A DNA stretch of 64,000 bases, taken from Prorocentrum cordatum. Taxonomy: Eukaryota; Sar; Dinophyceae; Prorocentrales; Prorocentraceae. Within the stretch, counting starts at the first letter, position 1, and each line of letters begins with the position of its first letter. Location of the stretch: positions 1-64,000 of the forward strand of contig CAUYUJ010003012.1 in the NCBI GenBank assembly GCA_963575745.1, written 5' to 3'. Below the pieces are notes generated by a model. That model made no database searches, was not told the origin of the DNA, and worked only from the letters and a program-made list of their open reading frames with translations. The translations under genes were made by a program, and so were the position numbers. This document shows positions 21,671-32,294 of this stretch, in pieces.

Positions 21671-22250
21671 GGGTCCGTTTGGAAGCCTCTTTTCGTCCTC
21701 CTGGGGGTTTCTCGGGCCCTCTTGGGCCGTCTTGGGTGCATCTTGGGCCGCCTTGGAGCGATCTGGGGCCGTCTTGGGCGCCTCTGGGGCCATCTAGTGG
21801 CCGTCTTGGGGCCGTCTTGGACCGTTATTGACCGCTCTTGGGGCTGTCTTGGTTGCCTCTGGGGCCGTCTAGGGCGTCTCTGGAGCCGTCGCGGGGCCGC
21901 CTCGGGCCGTTTGGGGGCCCTCCTGAGGTGCTCTGGGGGCGTCTTGGGGCGATCGGGAAGGCCTGTATAACCGTTTTGGACGCGGTGAAGACGGAAAGAG
22001 CGAGCATACCAAAAATGCACGTTTCCCGAAGGGAATGGGACAATTTGTTGCCTCTTGGGTCCATCCTGGGGGGCCTCCTGGGCCGCCTTGGGAGCCTCCT
22101 GGCCTGCTTTGGAGGCCTCTGGGGCCGACCTGGGGCTCGGTTCGGTCCCTCTTGGTCTGTCCGGGCGCCCTCGTGGGCGTCTCTGAGCCGTCTCGGAGCG
22201 GCCCGGAGGCTCGCAGGGCGGCCTGGAGAGCCCGGCGGACATTTCAAGAC
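21671..22250. repeat. GGCCGTCTTGG-type array
   Basis: GC-rich array with a punctuation box near 21975-22040 (CAAAAATGCACGTTTCCCGA). Confidence 0.82.
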
Positions 22251-22251
22251 A

Positions 22252-22330
22252 GAGGACCTTCTGGCACGCAAAGATCGCTGCATTGTAGAAGAGACTAGTG
22301 TGCACCCGTGGAGCAAATCCGCAGGTGCCC
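22252..22330 (-). pseudogene. Truncated PPR-like head
   Basis: The minus strand reads TSLFYNAAIFACQK, then homology stops after GCCAGAAG and continues GTCCTCTGTC. It has the same edge as the head at 7.95 kb. Confidence 0.5.
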
Positions 22331-22995
22331 TGGCAGGGGAACGCGGCGGGCCATCTCTGGGCCATTTTGGGTCGTCTGAGGCGCCTCCTGGGCCGTCTTG
22401 AGGGCTTCCCTGAGCTGCCTTGACGCTCTCTCGGGCCGTCTTGCAGCCTTGCAGGAGGTTCTGCGAGCACTCGGAGGACCTCGAAAATTGCCCCAAGAGG
22501 GGCCCAAGAGGGCTCCCAGAAAGCACCCGTCGGATTCTAGAACAGGAGGGTTCGTTGTAGCATCCGTTGGGGGGCCTCGTCGGGCTCTCTGGGAGCGATC
22601 TTGGGGCCGTCTTGGGATGCTTGGGCTCTAGTGGGCCATCTCCAGGCCATCTTGGGTCGTCCTGGGCGCCTCTGAGGCCGTCTTGGAGCTCTCTTGGGCC
22701 GTCTTGGGGTCCTCTCGAGCCGCCTGGGAATTCTCTTTGGAGGCCTCTTGGGCCAGCTTGGAGCGATTTTGGGGTCTGTTGGACCCTCGTGGGCACTGCA
22801 AGGGCCCCCAAATCGCATACACTAAAACCGTGGTTTCACACCTACAGGCAACACTTGATGCTTGCACCAGGAGGCCCTGCTGGGAGTGCTCTTGGAGCGC
22901 CCTTGGGGCCTTTTGGAAGGCTTTTTCGGCCATCTCAAGGCCGTCTTGGGCTATCTTGGGGCCCTCTGAGGCCGCCTGGACGACATCTCGGACCA
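22331..22995. repeat. GGCCGTCTTGG-type array
   Basis: GC-rich array with one less repetitive gap near 22800-22865. No gene. Confidence 0.75.
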
Positions 22996-23139
22996 TCTTG
23001 AAGCCATCCTCTGCAGTATTGAACGCATCTTCGGCCAACTTGGAGGCCTCTTGGACTCGCGTGGGCCGCGTGAGAGGCGCAGGCCCTCCCGGCGCCCCCC
23101 CTGGCTTTGCCACGATTGGCACATGGCTGTCTGCTTTGT

Positions 23140-25340
23140 GCGCGTAGCTGGTGGCCAGACAGATGTCTTCCCGACGTCACTGCCAGCATGCTGGCAGGCC
23201 TGGCGGTCGCAACTGACCCTCTGCCGCACGCCACGGCAGCGGGGATGGCCGCCAGCCGGCCGCGGGCAATGCAGCGGCTGCTCGTTTTCTGCTGCTAGCT
23301 ACTAGTTGCTGCCGCTGCTGGCTTGTGTGCTGCCGGATATGGAGGCCGTGCTGGGGAGGCCTATGGCCGAAACTATTGGGGGCCGTGTCGGGCCGTCTTG
23401 GGGCCGTCCTGGGCCGTCTCGGAGTTCTCTGGGGGTCTGTTGGGCCGCCGTGGCGCTCTCTGTAGGGCGTGTCGGGCCGTCTGGAAGCTTGGAAGCTCTC
23501 CGAAGCCTTCTGCAATACTCTGGGAGCCCTCTGGGGCCGCCCTTGAGCTCTCTTGAGGCAGTCAAAGACCGCCCAGAGGGCCCTAAGACGGCCCGAAGAC
23601 GGATCGAGACGGCCCAAGGAGTCCCCGAAAACAGCCCAGGAGGCTCGATGGGGGCCCCCAAAGGGCCCAAGGTGGCCCGCAAGCAGGCCAAGAGTCTCCC
23701 CCGAAGCCGTATTGGAGCTGCCTCGCGTCGAAAAGCCTGCGAAGCAATAGACATACATCTTCCTTTGGGTGTTGGAAAGCATTAAAGTTGTCGTGGTGTT
23801 CTGGACAAATCCTGCAAGGCCTCTTGGGGCGTCCAGGGGCCTTTTGGAGGCCTCTTGGAACCGCTTGAGACCTCTCGGGGGCCTTGTCTGGCGGCTGTCG
23901 GGGCCAATTCTGGCCATCTCGGACATTACCGAAGGCTGTCTCCGCGACGTCTTGGGGACCCAGAGTCCACAAGGACCTGGAGGCAGTGCCGACGCCGCTG
24001 GAGGCCGAGAAAGCGATTGGCCAACGCACTTGTCCCAGAATTGAGGGGATGATGATAGCTTCGGGCTCCAGTTTCAGAATTTTTGACGTTGCGGCTCGCT
24101 CTCGGGAGCCTCGGGTTGAAGAGCTTACTGTGTCACCGTTCGCTCTTGGGAGCCTTGGATTGAACAACTTTTTACTGTACCGATCGCTTTTTGGGGGGGC
24201 GTCCGTGCGCCTTCTCGGTGGTCCTTGTGGGAAACTGTTGGGGGCCCTTCAGGGGCCCCTCGTGTGGGCCGTCACAAGGCATCTTGGAGGCCTTGGACCG
24301 TCTTGGGGCTCTCTGGAGGGCTTCCTGGGGCCCTCTTGGGAGCCTCGTCGGGCCCTCTTGGAGCCGTCTTGGAGCCTTCTTGGGGGCTTCTTGGGGTCCT
24401 CTTGGGAGCCTCGTCTTGGAGCTCGTCTTGGAGCCCTCTTGGGGCCGTCTTGGGGCCCTCTCAGGCCGTTTGAAAGCCCCCTTGGGCCGTCTTTGGGCCC
24501 TCTTGCACTGTCTTGGAGCTCTCTTGGGGGCCGCTTGGGCCGTCGTGGGGGTTGTTGGGGGTCTCTTGGCCTGTCCTGGACCGTGTGGCAACGCAAACGC
24601 GGATATGCTGCAAATGGACGTTTTCCCTCATTTTTGCTTCTTTGGCGTCCTCTCGGGGACCTCTCGGAGCGTCTTTGGGGCCTCTTGGACCGTCTTGAAG
24701 CCACCTTCTGAGGTCTTTGGGGCCTCTTGGAGGCCTTGGACCGTCTTGGGGCTCTCTGGAGGGCTTCCTGGGGCCCTCTTGGGAGCCTCGTCGGGTCCGC
24801 TTGGAGCCGTCTTGGAGCCGTCTTGGGGCCCTGTCAGGCCGTTCGAGGGCCCCCTTGGGCCGTCTTTGGGCCCTCTTGGACTATCTTGGGGCCCTCTTGG
24901 AGGCCGCTCGGGTCGTCTTGGGGGGTTTTAGGATGCCTCTTGGTCTGTCCTGGACCGTGTGACAACGCAGAAGGCGGATATGATGAACATCTACGTTTGC
25001 ACATAAGAATGTAACGATATTTGCCTCTTCGGCGTCCTCTCGGGGCCCTCTCGGAACATCTTTGGGACCTCCTGAACTGTCTTGCAGCCACCTTCGGAGG
25101 TCTTTGGAGCGTCAAGGCCCGTCTCGGCACCAACTGAGGCCGTCTTGGAGCGCTCTTGAACTGTCTTACAGCCCCTCTGGGGCGCCTCTTGCGCCGTCGC
25201 TGGCGATTCGACCCCGTGGTGGGGCCGTGGACGCGTGATTTTATGCACTTGAGTGCCCACCCTTCTGACACGCGCTCCCGCCCGCCATATCGGAGAGACT
25301 AGGGCTGACCCGTGGACCCCGTCCACGACATCTTTCTGGA
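23140..25340. repeat. Segmental duplication B, copy 1
   Basis: About 2.2 kb is homologous to 32295-34625. The first 1.1 kb is very similar (shared CCCGACGTCACTGCCAGCAT, GCCGGCCGCGGGCAATGC and a TTCCTTTGGGTGTTGGAAAG block). The rest is array DNA of different length in the two copies, and the right end is again very similar (GCGTGATTTTATGCACTTGA). Long open frames inside differ between copies and are not genes. Confidence 0.88.
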
Positions 25341-25490
25341 ATGGTTCTCGGAGGAACGGCGGAGATGTTGCCGACAACCTATGTAAAGCACGGCGGCGGC
25401 CGGGGCGGCGGCAGCGAGACCGAGCCTTCATCTCCGAGCCCCTGCAGCGCTCCGGCAGCTGGCCCCAGATCACCAAGACGCCTCCAAGAT
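25255..25490 (-). pseudogene. PPR leader with truncated head
   Basis: The minus strand gives the basic leader (ERCRGSEMKARSRCRRPGRR, FLREPFQKDVVDGVHGSAL) followed in a shifted frame by LSDMAGGSACQKG. Homology to the PPR motif stops after CAGAAGG, followed by GTGGGCACTC. Confidence 0.45.
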
Positions 25491-25965
25491 TCGGGGGCGG
25501 CCAAGAGGGGGGCGTCCAAGAGGGGGGGGTGCAAATCATGACCGGCGGCATGTGCGCGGCCCGGGGGGGGGGGGCCAGGGACGTAATGGAATAAGAAGAG
25601 GCGCCATGAGATCTGGCTGGGGAACTATCATGGCCAACGCCATGAGATCCACCCCCTCCTGGTCATCACCCCCCTCTTTGCCGCCCCCGACAGATCGCCC
25701 CATCCTGGCCGCCCGCTGGCCCACAAGTCGGCGGGACCGATTCTGGGCCACCGCGCCGTCGGCCGACGCGCCCTGGGCGGCGGCGCGTGTTTTCGGGGCT
25801 GGCTGGGGCGGCTCCGGGCCACCAGAGGAGCGAAACATTTTTTTCCCAACCCTCCTGCGTTGGGTACTCGTTTTGAATAGAGCACTGTGGTCTCCACCTT
25901 CCTTCCTTCCTTCCCGCCCCTTTCTTCGCTCCTCCTCTTCTCTTCTCTTGCCTTTTACGTTATCT
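25491..25965. other. GC-rich region without a recognised gene
   Basis: It contains G9 and G10 runs, a CCTT run near 25900 and open frames on both strands with no known domain. It runs directly into the 101-bp satellite. Confidence 0.35.
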
Positions 25966-27470
25966 CTGGGGGGCTGCGATCTGTGAAACTGTCGCCACTT
26001 TTGGGGGCTGCTGGGGTGCCCAGCGGAGTGACGCCCTACGGGGACTCAGATTAGACCTCGCCATCCCTGGGGGGCTGCGATCTGTGAAACTGTCGCCACT
26101 TTCGAGGGCTGCTGGGGGGCCCAGCGGAGTGACGTCCTACGGGGACTCAGATTAGACCTCGCCATCCCTGGGGGGCTGCGATCTGTGAAACTGTCGCCAC
26201 TTTCGAGGGCTGCTGGGGGGCCCAGCGGGGGGCTGCGATCTGTGAAACTGTCGCCACTTTCGAGGGCTGCTGGGGGGCCCAGCGGAGTGACGCCCTACGG
26301 GGACTCAGATCAGACCTCGCCATCCCTGGGGGGCTGCGATCTGTGAAACTGTCGCCACTTTCGAGGGCTGCTGGGGGGCCCAGCGGAGTGACGCCCTACG
26401 GGGACTCAGATTAAACCTCGCCATCCCTGGGGGGCTGCGATCTGTGAAACTGTCGCCACTTTCGAGGGCTGCTGGGGGGCCCAGCGGAGTGACGCCCTTC
26501 GGGAATTCAGATTCCACCTCGCCATCCCTGGGGGGGCTGCGATCTGTGAAACTGTCGCCACTTTCGAGGGCTGCTGGGGGGCCCAGCGGAGTGACGCCCT
26601 ACGGGGACTCAGATTAGACCTCGCCATCCCTGGGGGGGCTGGGATCTGTGAAACTGTCGCCACTTTCGAAGGCTGCTGGGGGGCTCAGCCGAGTGACGCC
26701 CTACGGAGACTCAGATTAGACCTCGCCATTCCTGGGGGGCTGCGATCTTTGAAACTGTTGCCACTTTCGAAGGCTGCTGGGGTGCCCAATGGAGTGAGGC
26801 CTTACGGGGATTCAGATTAGACCTCGCCATCCCTGGGGGGCTGCGATCTGTGAAACTGTCGCCACTTTTGAGGGCTGCTGGCGGGTCCAGCGGAGTGACG
26901 CCCTACGGGGATTCAGATTAGACCTCGCCATCCCTGGGGGCTGCGATCTGCGAAACTGTCGCCACTTTCGAGGGCTGCTGGTGGGTCCAGCGGAGTGAGG
27001 CACCATGCAGATTCAGATTAGACTTCGCCATCCTTGCAGGGGGGCGATCTGCGAAACTGTCACACCTTTCGAGGGCTGCTGGTGCGTGCAGCGGAGTCAG
27101 GCACCACGCAGATTCAGATTAACCCCCGCCATATCTGGGGGGCTGCGATCTGCGAAACTGTCGCCACCTTCGAAGGCTGCTGGTGGGTCCAGCGGAGTGA
27201 GGCACCACGCAGATCCAGACTACACCTCGCCATCCCTGGGGACGGCGATCTGCGACACTGTCGCCACATTCGAGGGCTGCTGGTGGGTCCAGCGGGGTGA
27301 GGCACCACCCAGATTCAGATTAGACCTCGCCATCCTTGGGGGGCTGCGATCTGCGAAACTGTCGCTACATTCGAGGGCTGCTGGTAGGCCCAGCGGAGTG
27401 AGGCACCACCCAGATTCATATTAGACCTCGCCATCCCTGGGCAGTTGCGATCTGCAGCGCTGTCCCTGGG
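25966..27470. repeat. 101-bp tandem satellite, about 15 units
   Basis: Starts of GCTGCGATCTGTGAAACTG fall near 25973, 26074, 26175, 26232, 26333, 26434, 26536, 26638, 26739, 26840, 26940, 27040, 27142, 27243, 27343 and 27444. The period is 100-102 bp, except for one 57-bp deleted unit at 26175-26231. Units to the right of about 26940 share diagnostic changes (GCGAAACTG, GAGGCACCA), so the array has two subfamilies. No coding function is seen. Confidence 0.95.
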
Positions 27471-28200
27471 GGGCCGCTCTATGGCTGCACCTCTACGTGA
27501 TGCTGTGCAGGGCGACGACGATAGACAACCTATTGATGGTGCGCGACCCCGGCCTTGACTTTCTTGCCCGCGGCCCACCAGCAGACCTGGCGGAGAAAAC
27601 TGCAGAAGTTCAGCTCCCGCACTGCAACGTGCAGGAAGGTGGCAGAGAAGCTTGCGAGAGAGCTAGGTCTCGCTCGCTTCTTGCACTCGATATAAGCATG
27701 GTTGATCCTGTGATCAGGCAGCAGGCATGCGTTGTTCGAGCTCCTGCAACAACGAAGCAGTCTCTTGCTTCCTCCAACCTCTTGTATCATCACCGCCCTA
27801 GTCCTCCTGTCACCCTATGCATTCACGCTGCTGCTGCTGCCGCGATGGCTCATCGGCCCTTCCTATTAGGTTCGTCAATATCCTGTCCTTCGATCCAGCC
27901 CCCGATATTGTTAACAAGCCTTGAGACATATTCCTCGTCTTATCGATTGCTGTCCTGAAAGACGTGCAACATTACGTATCACATGTAGCTTGTACTACAC
28001 ATCGCCGCGCATGCGCTGTCATTGATCCTGCTAATGTTTCCCTACTCCTCTTGCCACTTGATACCATTGGGTTGGGTACGTCGCAGGGTAATTTTGGATC
28101 CGCGGGTCCAGAGCGCACCTCTTCCGGTCGAAGCTAAGCGGGCCGCGCGAAGCTTGAATTAGGCAAAGAAGAGGAGGGAAACAGAGGAGCGCAACACGGC
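27471..28200. other. Non-repetitive region without a confirmed gene
   Basis: This is one of the few stretches without obvious repeats. An open frame at 27497-27958 (+) encodes 153 residues with no recognised domain and low coding likeness. A 13-base word near 28130 (GAAGCTAAGCGGG) resembles the box-A part of 5S rRNA, but the flanks do not fit a whole 5S gene. Confidence 0.3.
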
Positions 28201-28309
28201 ATGGCCCCAAGAGGCCGCGGAGAGGGCTCCAGACCGACAAGAAGGGCGAGGTATTTTGGGCCAAATCCGGCGGGGAGCGCCAAGCAAACATCAGAGCCCC
28301 ATGCATGGT

Positions 28310-29405
28310 GCGCTGGGAGCCGTTTGGGGGCCGTCTGTGGCCGTCTGCGGCCGTCTGTGGCTGCTCTCGGTGCTGTCTTCGGTGCTTCTTGGGCCGTGAT
28401 CTTGGGGCCTCTGGGGGTCGTTTGGGAGCCTCTCTCAGCGCTTCTTTTCGGCCTCCTGGAAGCCTCCTGGGGCCCTCTTGGGCTGTCTCGGGTGCCTCTT
28501 GGGCCGTGTGGAGGCGGTCTGGGGCCGTCTGGGGGTTGTCTGGGGCCGTCTTGGGCGCCTCTGGAGCAGTCTGGGCAGCGTGTGGGGGCCGTCTACGGCC
28601 GTCCTGGGCCGTTCTTGAGGCTGTGTTGGGTACCCCGTGGGCCGCCAGGGGCGCCTCAGGAGCCGTCCTGGGGCCATTTTGGGCCCCTGTATGGCCGTCT
28701 TGGACGCTATGAAAGGGGGAAGGCCCGGGAACTGCCACAATGTACGGTTCCCCTGAGGAACGGGACAATTGTTCAATACTCGGGCTCTCTTGGGGCTTGT
28801 CCTGGAGCCCACTTGGAGCGTTTTGGAAGCCTCTTGGGCCGTCTGGAGGCCGTTAGAGGCGTTGTCGGGGCCGTCTGGGGGTTGCCTGGGGCCGCCTTGG
28901 GCGTCTCTGGAGCAACCTGGGCACCGTCTGAAGGGTCGTCTCGGGCCGTCCTGGGCCGCTCTTGAGGCTGTCTTGGGTACCCCGTGGGCCGCCAGGGGCG
29001 CCTCAGGAGCCGTCCTGGGGCCATCTTGGGCCCCTTTTATTGCCGTCTTGGACGCTATAAAAAGGGGAAGGCCCGGGAACTGCCACAATGTACGTTTCCT
29101 CAGAGGAATGGAACGATTTTTCGGTGTTCGGGCTCTCTTGGGGCTCGTCCTGGAGCCCATTTGAAGCGTTTTGGAAGCCTCTTGGGCCGTGTGGAGGCTG
29201 TCTGAAGCTTTGTCGGGGCCGTCTGGGGGTTGCTTGGGGCCGCCTTGGGCGTCTCTGGAGCAGTCTGGGCATGTCTGGGGGTCGTCTTGGGCCGCCCTGG
29301 ACCGCTCTTGACGAGAGGGCCCCAAATGGGCCTGGAGAGAATCCAACAGCAAGTGGATCGACGCCACTTGAGGGCCTCCTGGGCGGCCGAAGCCGAAAAA
29401 GGTGA
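28310..29405. repeat. GGCCGTCTTGG-type array with ~350-bp direct repeats
   Basis: Related units lie at about 28330-28750, 28780-29100 and 29110-29330. Each includes GGGAACTGCCACAATGTACG boxes or TTGGAAGCCTCTTGGGCCGT. No gene. Confidence 0.82.
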
Positions 29406-29489
29406 GAACACGAAACGCAAAGAAAATTACTCCGACGGTAGGACCCCGCACGAGAAACTGTTTAGCTTACCCTTTGCCCTTTCCTCTTC

Positions 29490-31455
29490 CTCCTGGGGCT
29501 CCCGCCTGAGACTTCCCCACAATTCACTCACAGACGAGGCTCCCGCTCGAGACTTCCTCCATATTCAAGTCTCAAGGGCCCAAAAGTGACGACAGTTGCA
29601 CGTTGCGGATGACCTGCTCGGATTCAAACATGAAGTGCGGGCCCCGTAGGGAGGGGGGCTCCCGCCTGAGACTTCCTCACAATTCACTCACAGACGAAGC
29701 TCCCGCTAGAGACTTCCTCCATATTCATGTCTCAAGAGCCCAAAAGTGACGACAGTTGCACGTTGCGGATGACCCGCTCGGATTCGAACGTGAAGTGCGG
29801 GCCCCAAGACTTCCTCACAATTCACTCACAGACGAGGCTCCCGCCTAATACTTCCTCCATATTCAAGCCTCAAGAACCCAAAAGTGACGACAGTTACACG
29901 TTGCGGATGACCTGCTCGGGTTCAAACATGAAGTCCGGGCCCCATAGGGAGGGGGCTTCCGCCTGAGACTTCCTCGCAATTCGCTCACAGACGAGGCTCC
30001 CGCTCGAGACTTCCTCCATATTCATATCTCAAGAGCCCAAAAGTGATGACAGTTGCACGTTGCGGGTGACCCGCTCGGATTGAAACATGAAGTGCGGGCC
30101 CCATAGGGAGGGGGCTCCCGCCTGAGACTTCCTCGCAATTCACTCACAGACGAAGCTCCTGCTTTAGACTTCCTCCATATTCATATCTCAAGAGCCCAAA
30201 AGTGACGACAGTTGCACGTTGCGGATGACCCGCTCGGATTCAAACATGAAGTGCGGGCCCCATAGGGAGGGGCTCCCGCCTGAGACTTCCTCACAATTCA
30301 CTCACAGACGAGGCTCCCGCTCGAGACTTCCTCCATATTCAAGTCTCAAGAGCCCAAAAATGACGACAGTTGCACGTTGCGGATGACCCGCTCGGATTCA
30401 AACATGAAGTGCGGGCCCCATAGGGAGGGGGCTCCCGCCTGAGACTTCCTCACAATTCACTCACAGACGAGGCTCCCGCTCGAGACTTCCTCCATATTCA
30501 TATCTCAAGAGCCCAAAAGTGACGACAGTTGCAACGTTGCGGATGACCCGCTCGGATTCAAACATGAAGTGCGGGTCCCATAGGGAGGGGGCTCCCGCCT
30601 GAGACTTCCTCACAATTCACTCACAAACGAGGCTCCTGCTCGAGACTTCCTCCATATTCAAGTCTCAAGAGCCCAAAACTGACGACAGTTGCACGTTGCG
30701 GGTGACCAGCTCGGATTCAAACATGAAATGCGGGCCCCATAGGGAGGGGGCTCCCGCCTGAGACTTCCTCACAATTCACTCACAAACGAGGCTCCTGCTC
30801 GAGACTTCCTCCATATTCAAGTCTCAAGAGCCCAAAAGTGACGACAGTTGCACGTTGCGGGTGACCAACTCGGATTCAAACATGACGTCGGGCCCCATAG
30901 GGAGGGGGCTCCCGCCTGAGAATTCCTCGCAATTCACTCACAGACGAGGCTCCCGCTCGAGACTTCCTCCAATTCATATCTCAAGAGCCCAAAAGTGACG
31001 ACAGTTGCACGTTGCGGATGACCCGCTCGGATTCAAACATGAAGTGCGGGCCCCATAGGGAGGGGGCTCCCGCCTGAGACTTCCTCGCAATTCACTCACA
31101 GACGAGGCTCCCGCTCGAGACTTCCTCCATATTCATATCTCAAGAGCCCAAAAGTGACGACAGTTGCACGTTGCGGATGACCCGCTCGGATTCAAACATG
31201 AAGTGCGGGCCCCATAGGGAGGGGGCTCCCGCCTGAGACTTCCTCGCAATTCACTCACAGACGAGGCTCCCGCTCGAGACTTCCTCCATATTCAAGTTCA
31301 AGAGCCCGAAAGTGACGACAGTTGCATGTTGCGGATGACCCGCTCGGATTCAAACATGAAGTGCGGGCCCCATAGGGAGGGGGCTCCCGCCTGAGACTTC
31401 CTCGCAATTCACTCACAGACGAGGCTCCCGCTCGAGACTTCCTCCATATTCAGAT
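29490..31455. repeat. About 160-bp tandem satellite, 12-13 units
   Basis: Unit starts (CTCCCGCCTGAGACTTCCTC) fall near 29499, 29659, 29958, 30117, 30276, 30436, 30596, 30756, 30910, 31068, 31226 and 31386; one unit near 29810 has lost its left part. Each unit is itself two related halves (CTCCCGCCTGAGACTTCC and CTCCCGCTCGAGACTTCC), with GACGACAGTTGCACGTTGCG in the second. The last unit runs straight into (GAT)n. Confidence 0.95.
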
Positions 31456-31457
31456 AG

Positions 31458-31498
<41 letters not shown>

Positions 31499-31610
31499 CG
31501 TTCGATGCCGATGATGGTGAGTGATCGTGGGATGGTGATGGTGATGCTGATGGTGATGATGATGATGAGTGGGGAGTGATGGTGATGGTGATGATGATGC
31601 GGAGGAGGAA
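31456..31610 (+). repeat. (GAT)n microsatellite
   Basis: A pure GAT run at about 31456-31497, then interrupted GAT/GGT/GAG triplets to about 31610. Confidence 0.9.
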
Positions 31611-31679
31611 GCAAAGAGGAGCAGAGGGGAGAGATCCTGCGCGGAGGGTGTGCAGAGAAAACAAGAACCCCACTTAGGA

Positions 31680-32230
31680 TGTGGGGAAAAACATCAATGA
31701 ATTCGGCCTCCCTGGAAGCGCTCCCTGGAAGTCTCACGGGGCGGTCGGCGCCTCTCGGGCTGTCCGGGGGCCATGTTGCCCGGAGCGGCCCGGGCCCCGC
31801 GAGGGGCCCCCCCGGGCCGGCCCGGATGGGGGCCGGCTCGCTGCCGCCGCGCGCCCTTGTCGCGCGCGCTGTGCGCGGCATTGCAGGAGAGAGGATGACG
31901 GTGGGTACCAGCTTCGCCTCCCGCAGCTCACTCAGCAGCGCCAGGGCCCGCTGCCACTGTTCGCCCTTCTCGCACGCGCTGATCCCAGCATTGTAGCTGA
32001 TGACGTGGAGCTCCAGCTTCGCCTCCCGCAGCTCACTCAGCAGCGCCAGGGCCCGCTGCCACTGTTCGCCCTTGGCGCACGCGCTGATCCCAGCGCTGTA
32101 GCTGATGTCGGTGGGTTCCAGCTTCGCCTCCCGCATCTCGCTCAGCAACGCCAGAGCGCGCGGCCACTGCTCGCCCTTCTCGCACGCGCTGATCCCAGCG
32201 TTGTAGCTGACTGGAGCTGAACCGTGGACT
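31680..32230 (-). pseudogene. PPR-like fragment, three motifs
   Basis: Three 35-residue motifs run on the minus strand from about 32205 to 31891: YNAGISACEKGEQWPRALAL, YSAGISACAKGEQWQRALAL and YNAGISACEKGEQWQRALAL. A decayed end then fades into GC-rich DNA (31680-31890). The leader hairpin has one extra base (GTGGACTTACGTCCAC), which puts a stop into the leader frame. That argues for a relic. Confidence 0.55.
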
Positions 32231-32294
32231 TACGTCCACGACAGCTTGCCCGCGTGCAGAAGCCGAGATCGCTTGCCTGCTTGTCTGCTGTTTT

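Noticed and set aside
27497-27958. 153-codon open frame in the non-repetitive region
   Set aside because: No domain, ordinary composition, no conserved partner. Kept only as a note in the region entry.
28105-28150. 5S rRNA-like word GAAGCTAAGCGGG
   Set aside because: Only the box-A-like part fits; the flanking stems of 5S rRNA cannot be drawn. At most a short relic.
25966-31455. CRISPR-like arrays
   Set aside because: Both are head-to-tail satellites without unique spacers, in a eukaryotic context.
29490-31455. tRNA-like box B (CGGATTCAAAC type) in the 160-bp unit
   Set aside because: No matching box A at the right distance and no cloverleaf.
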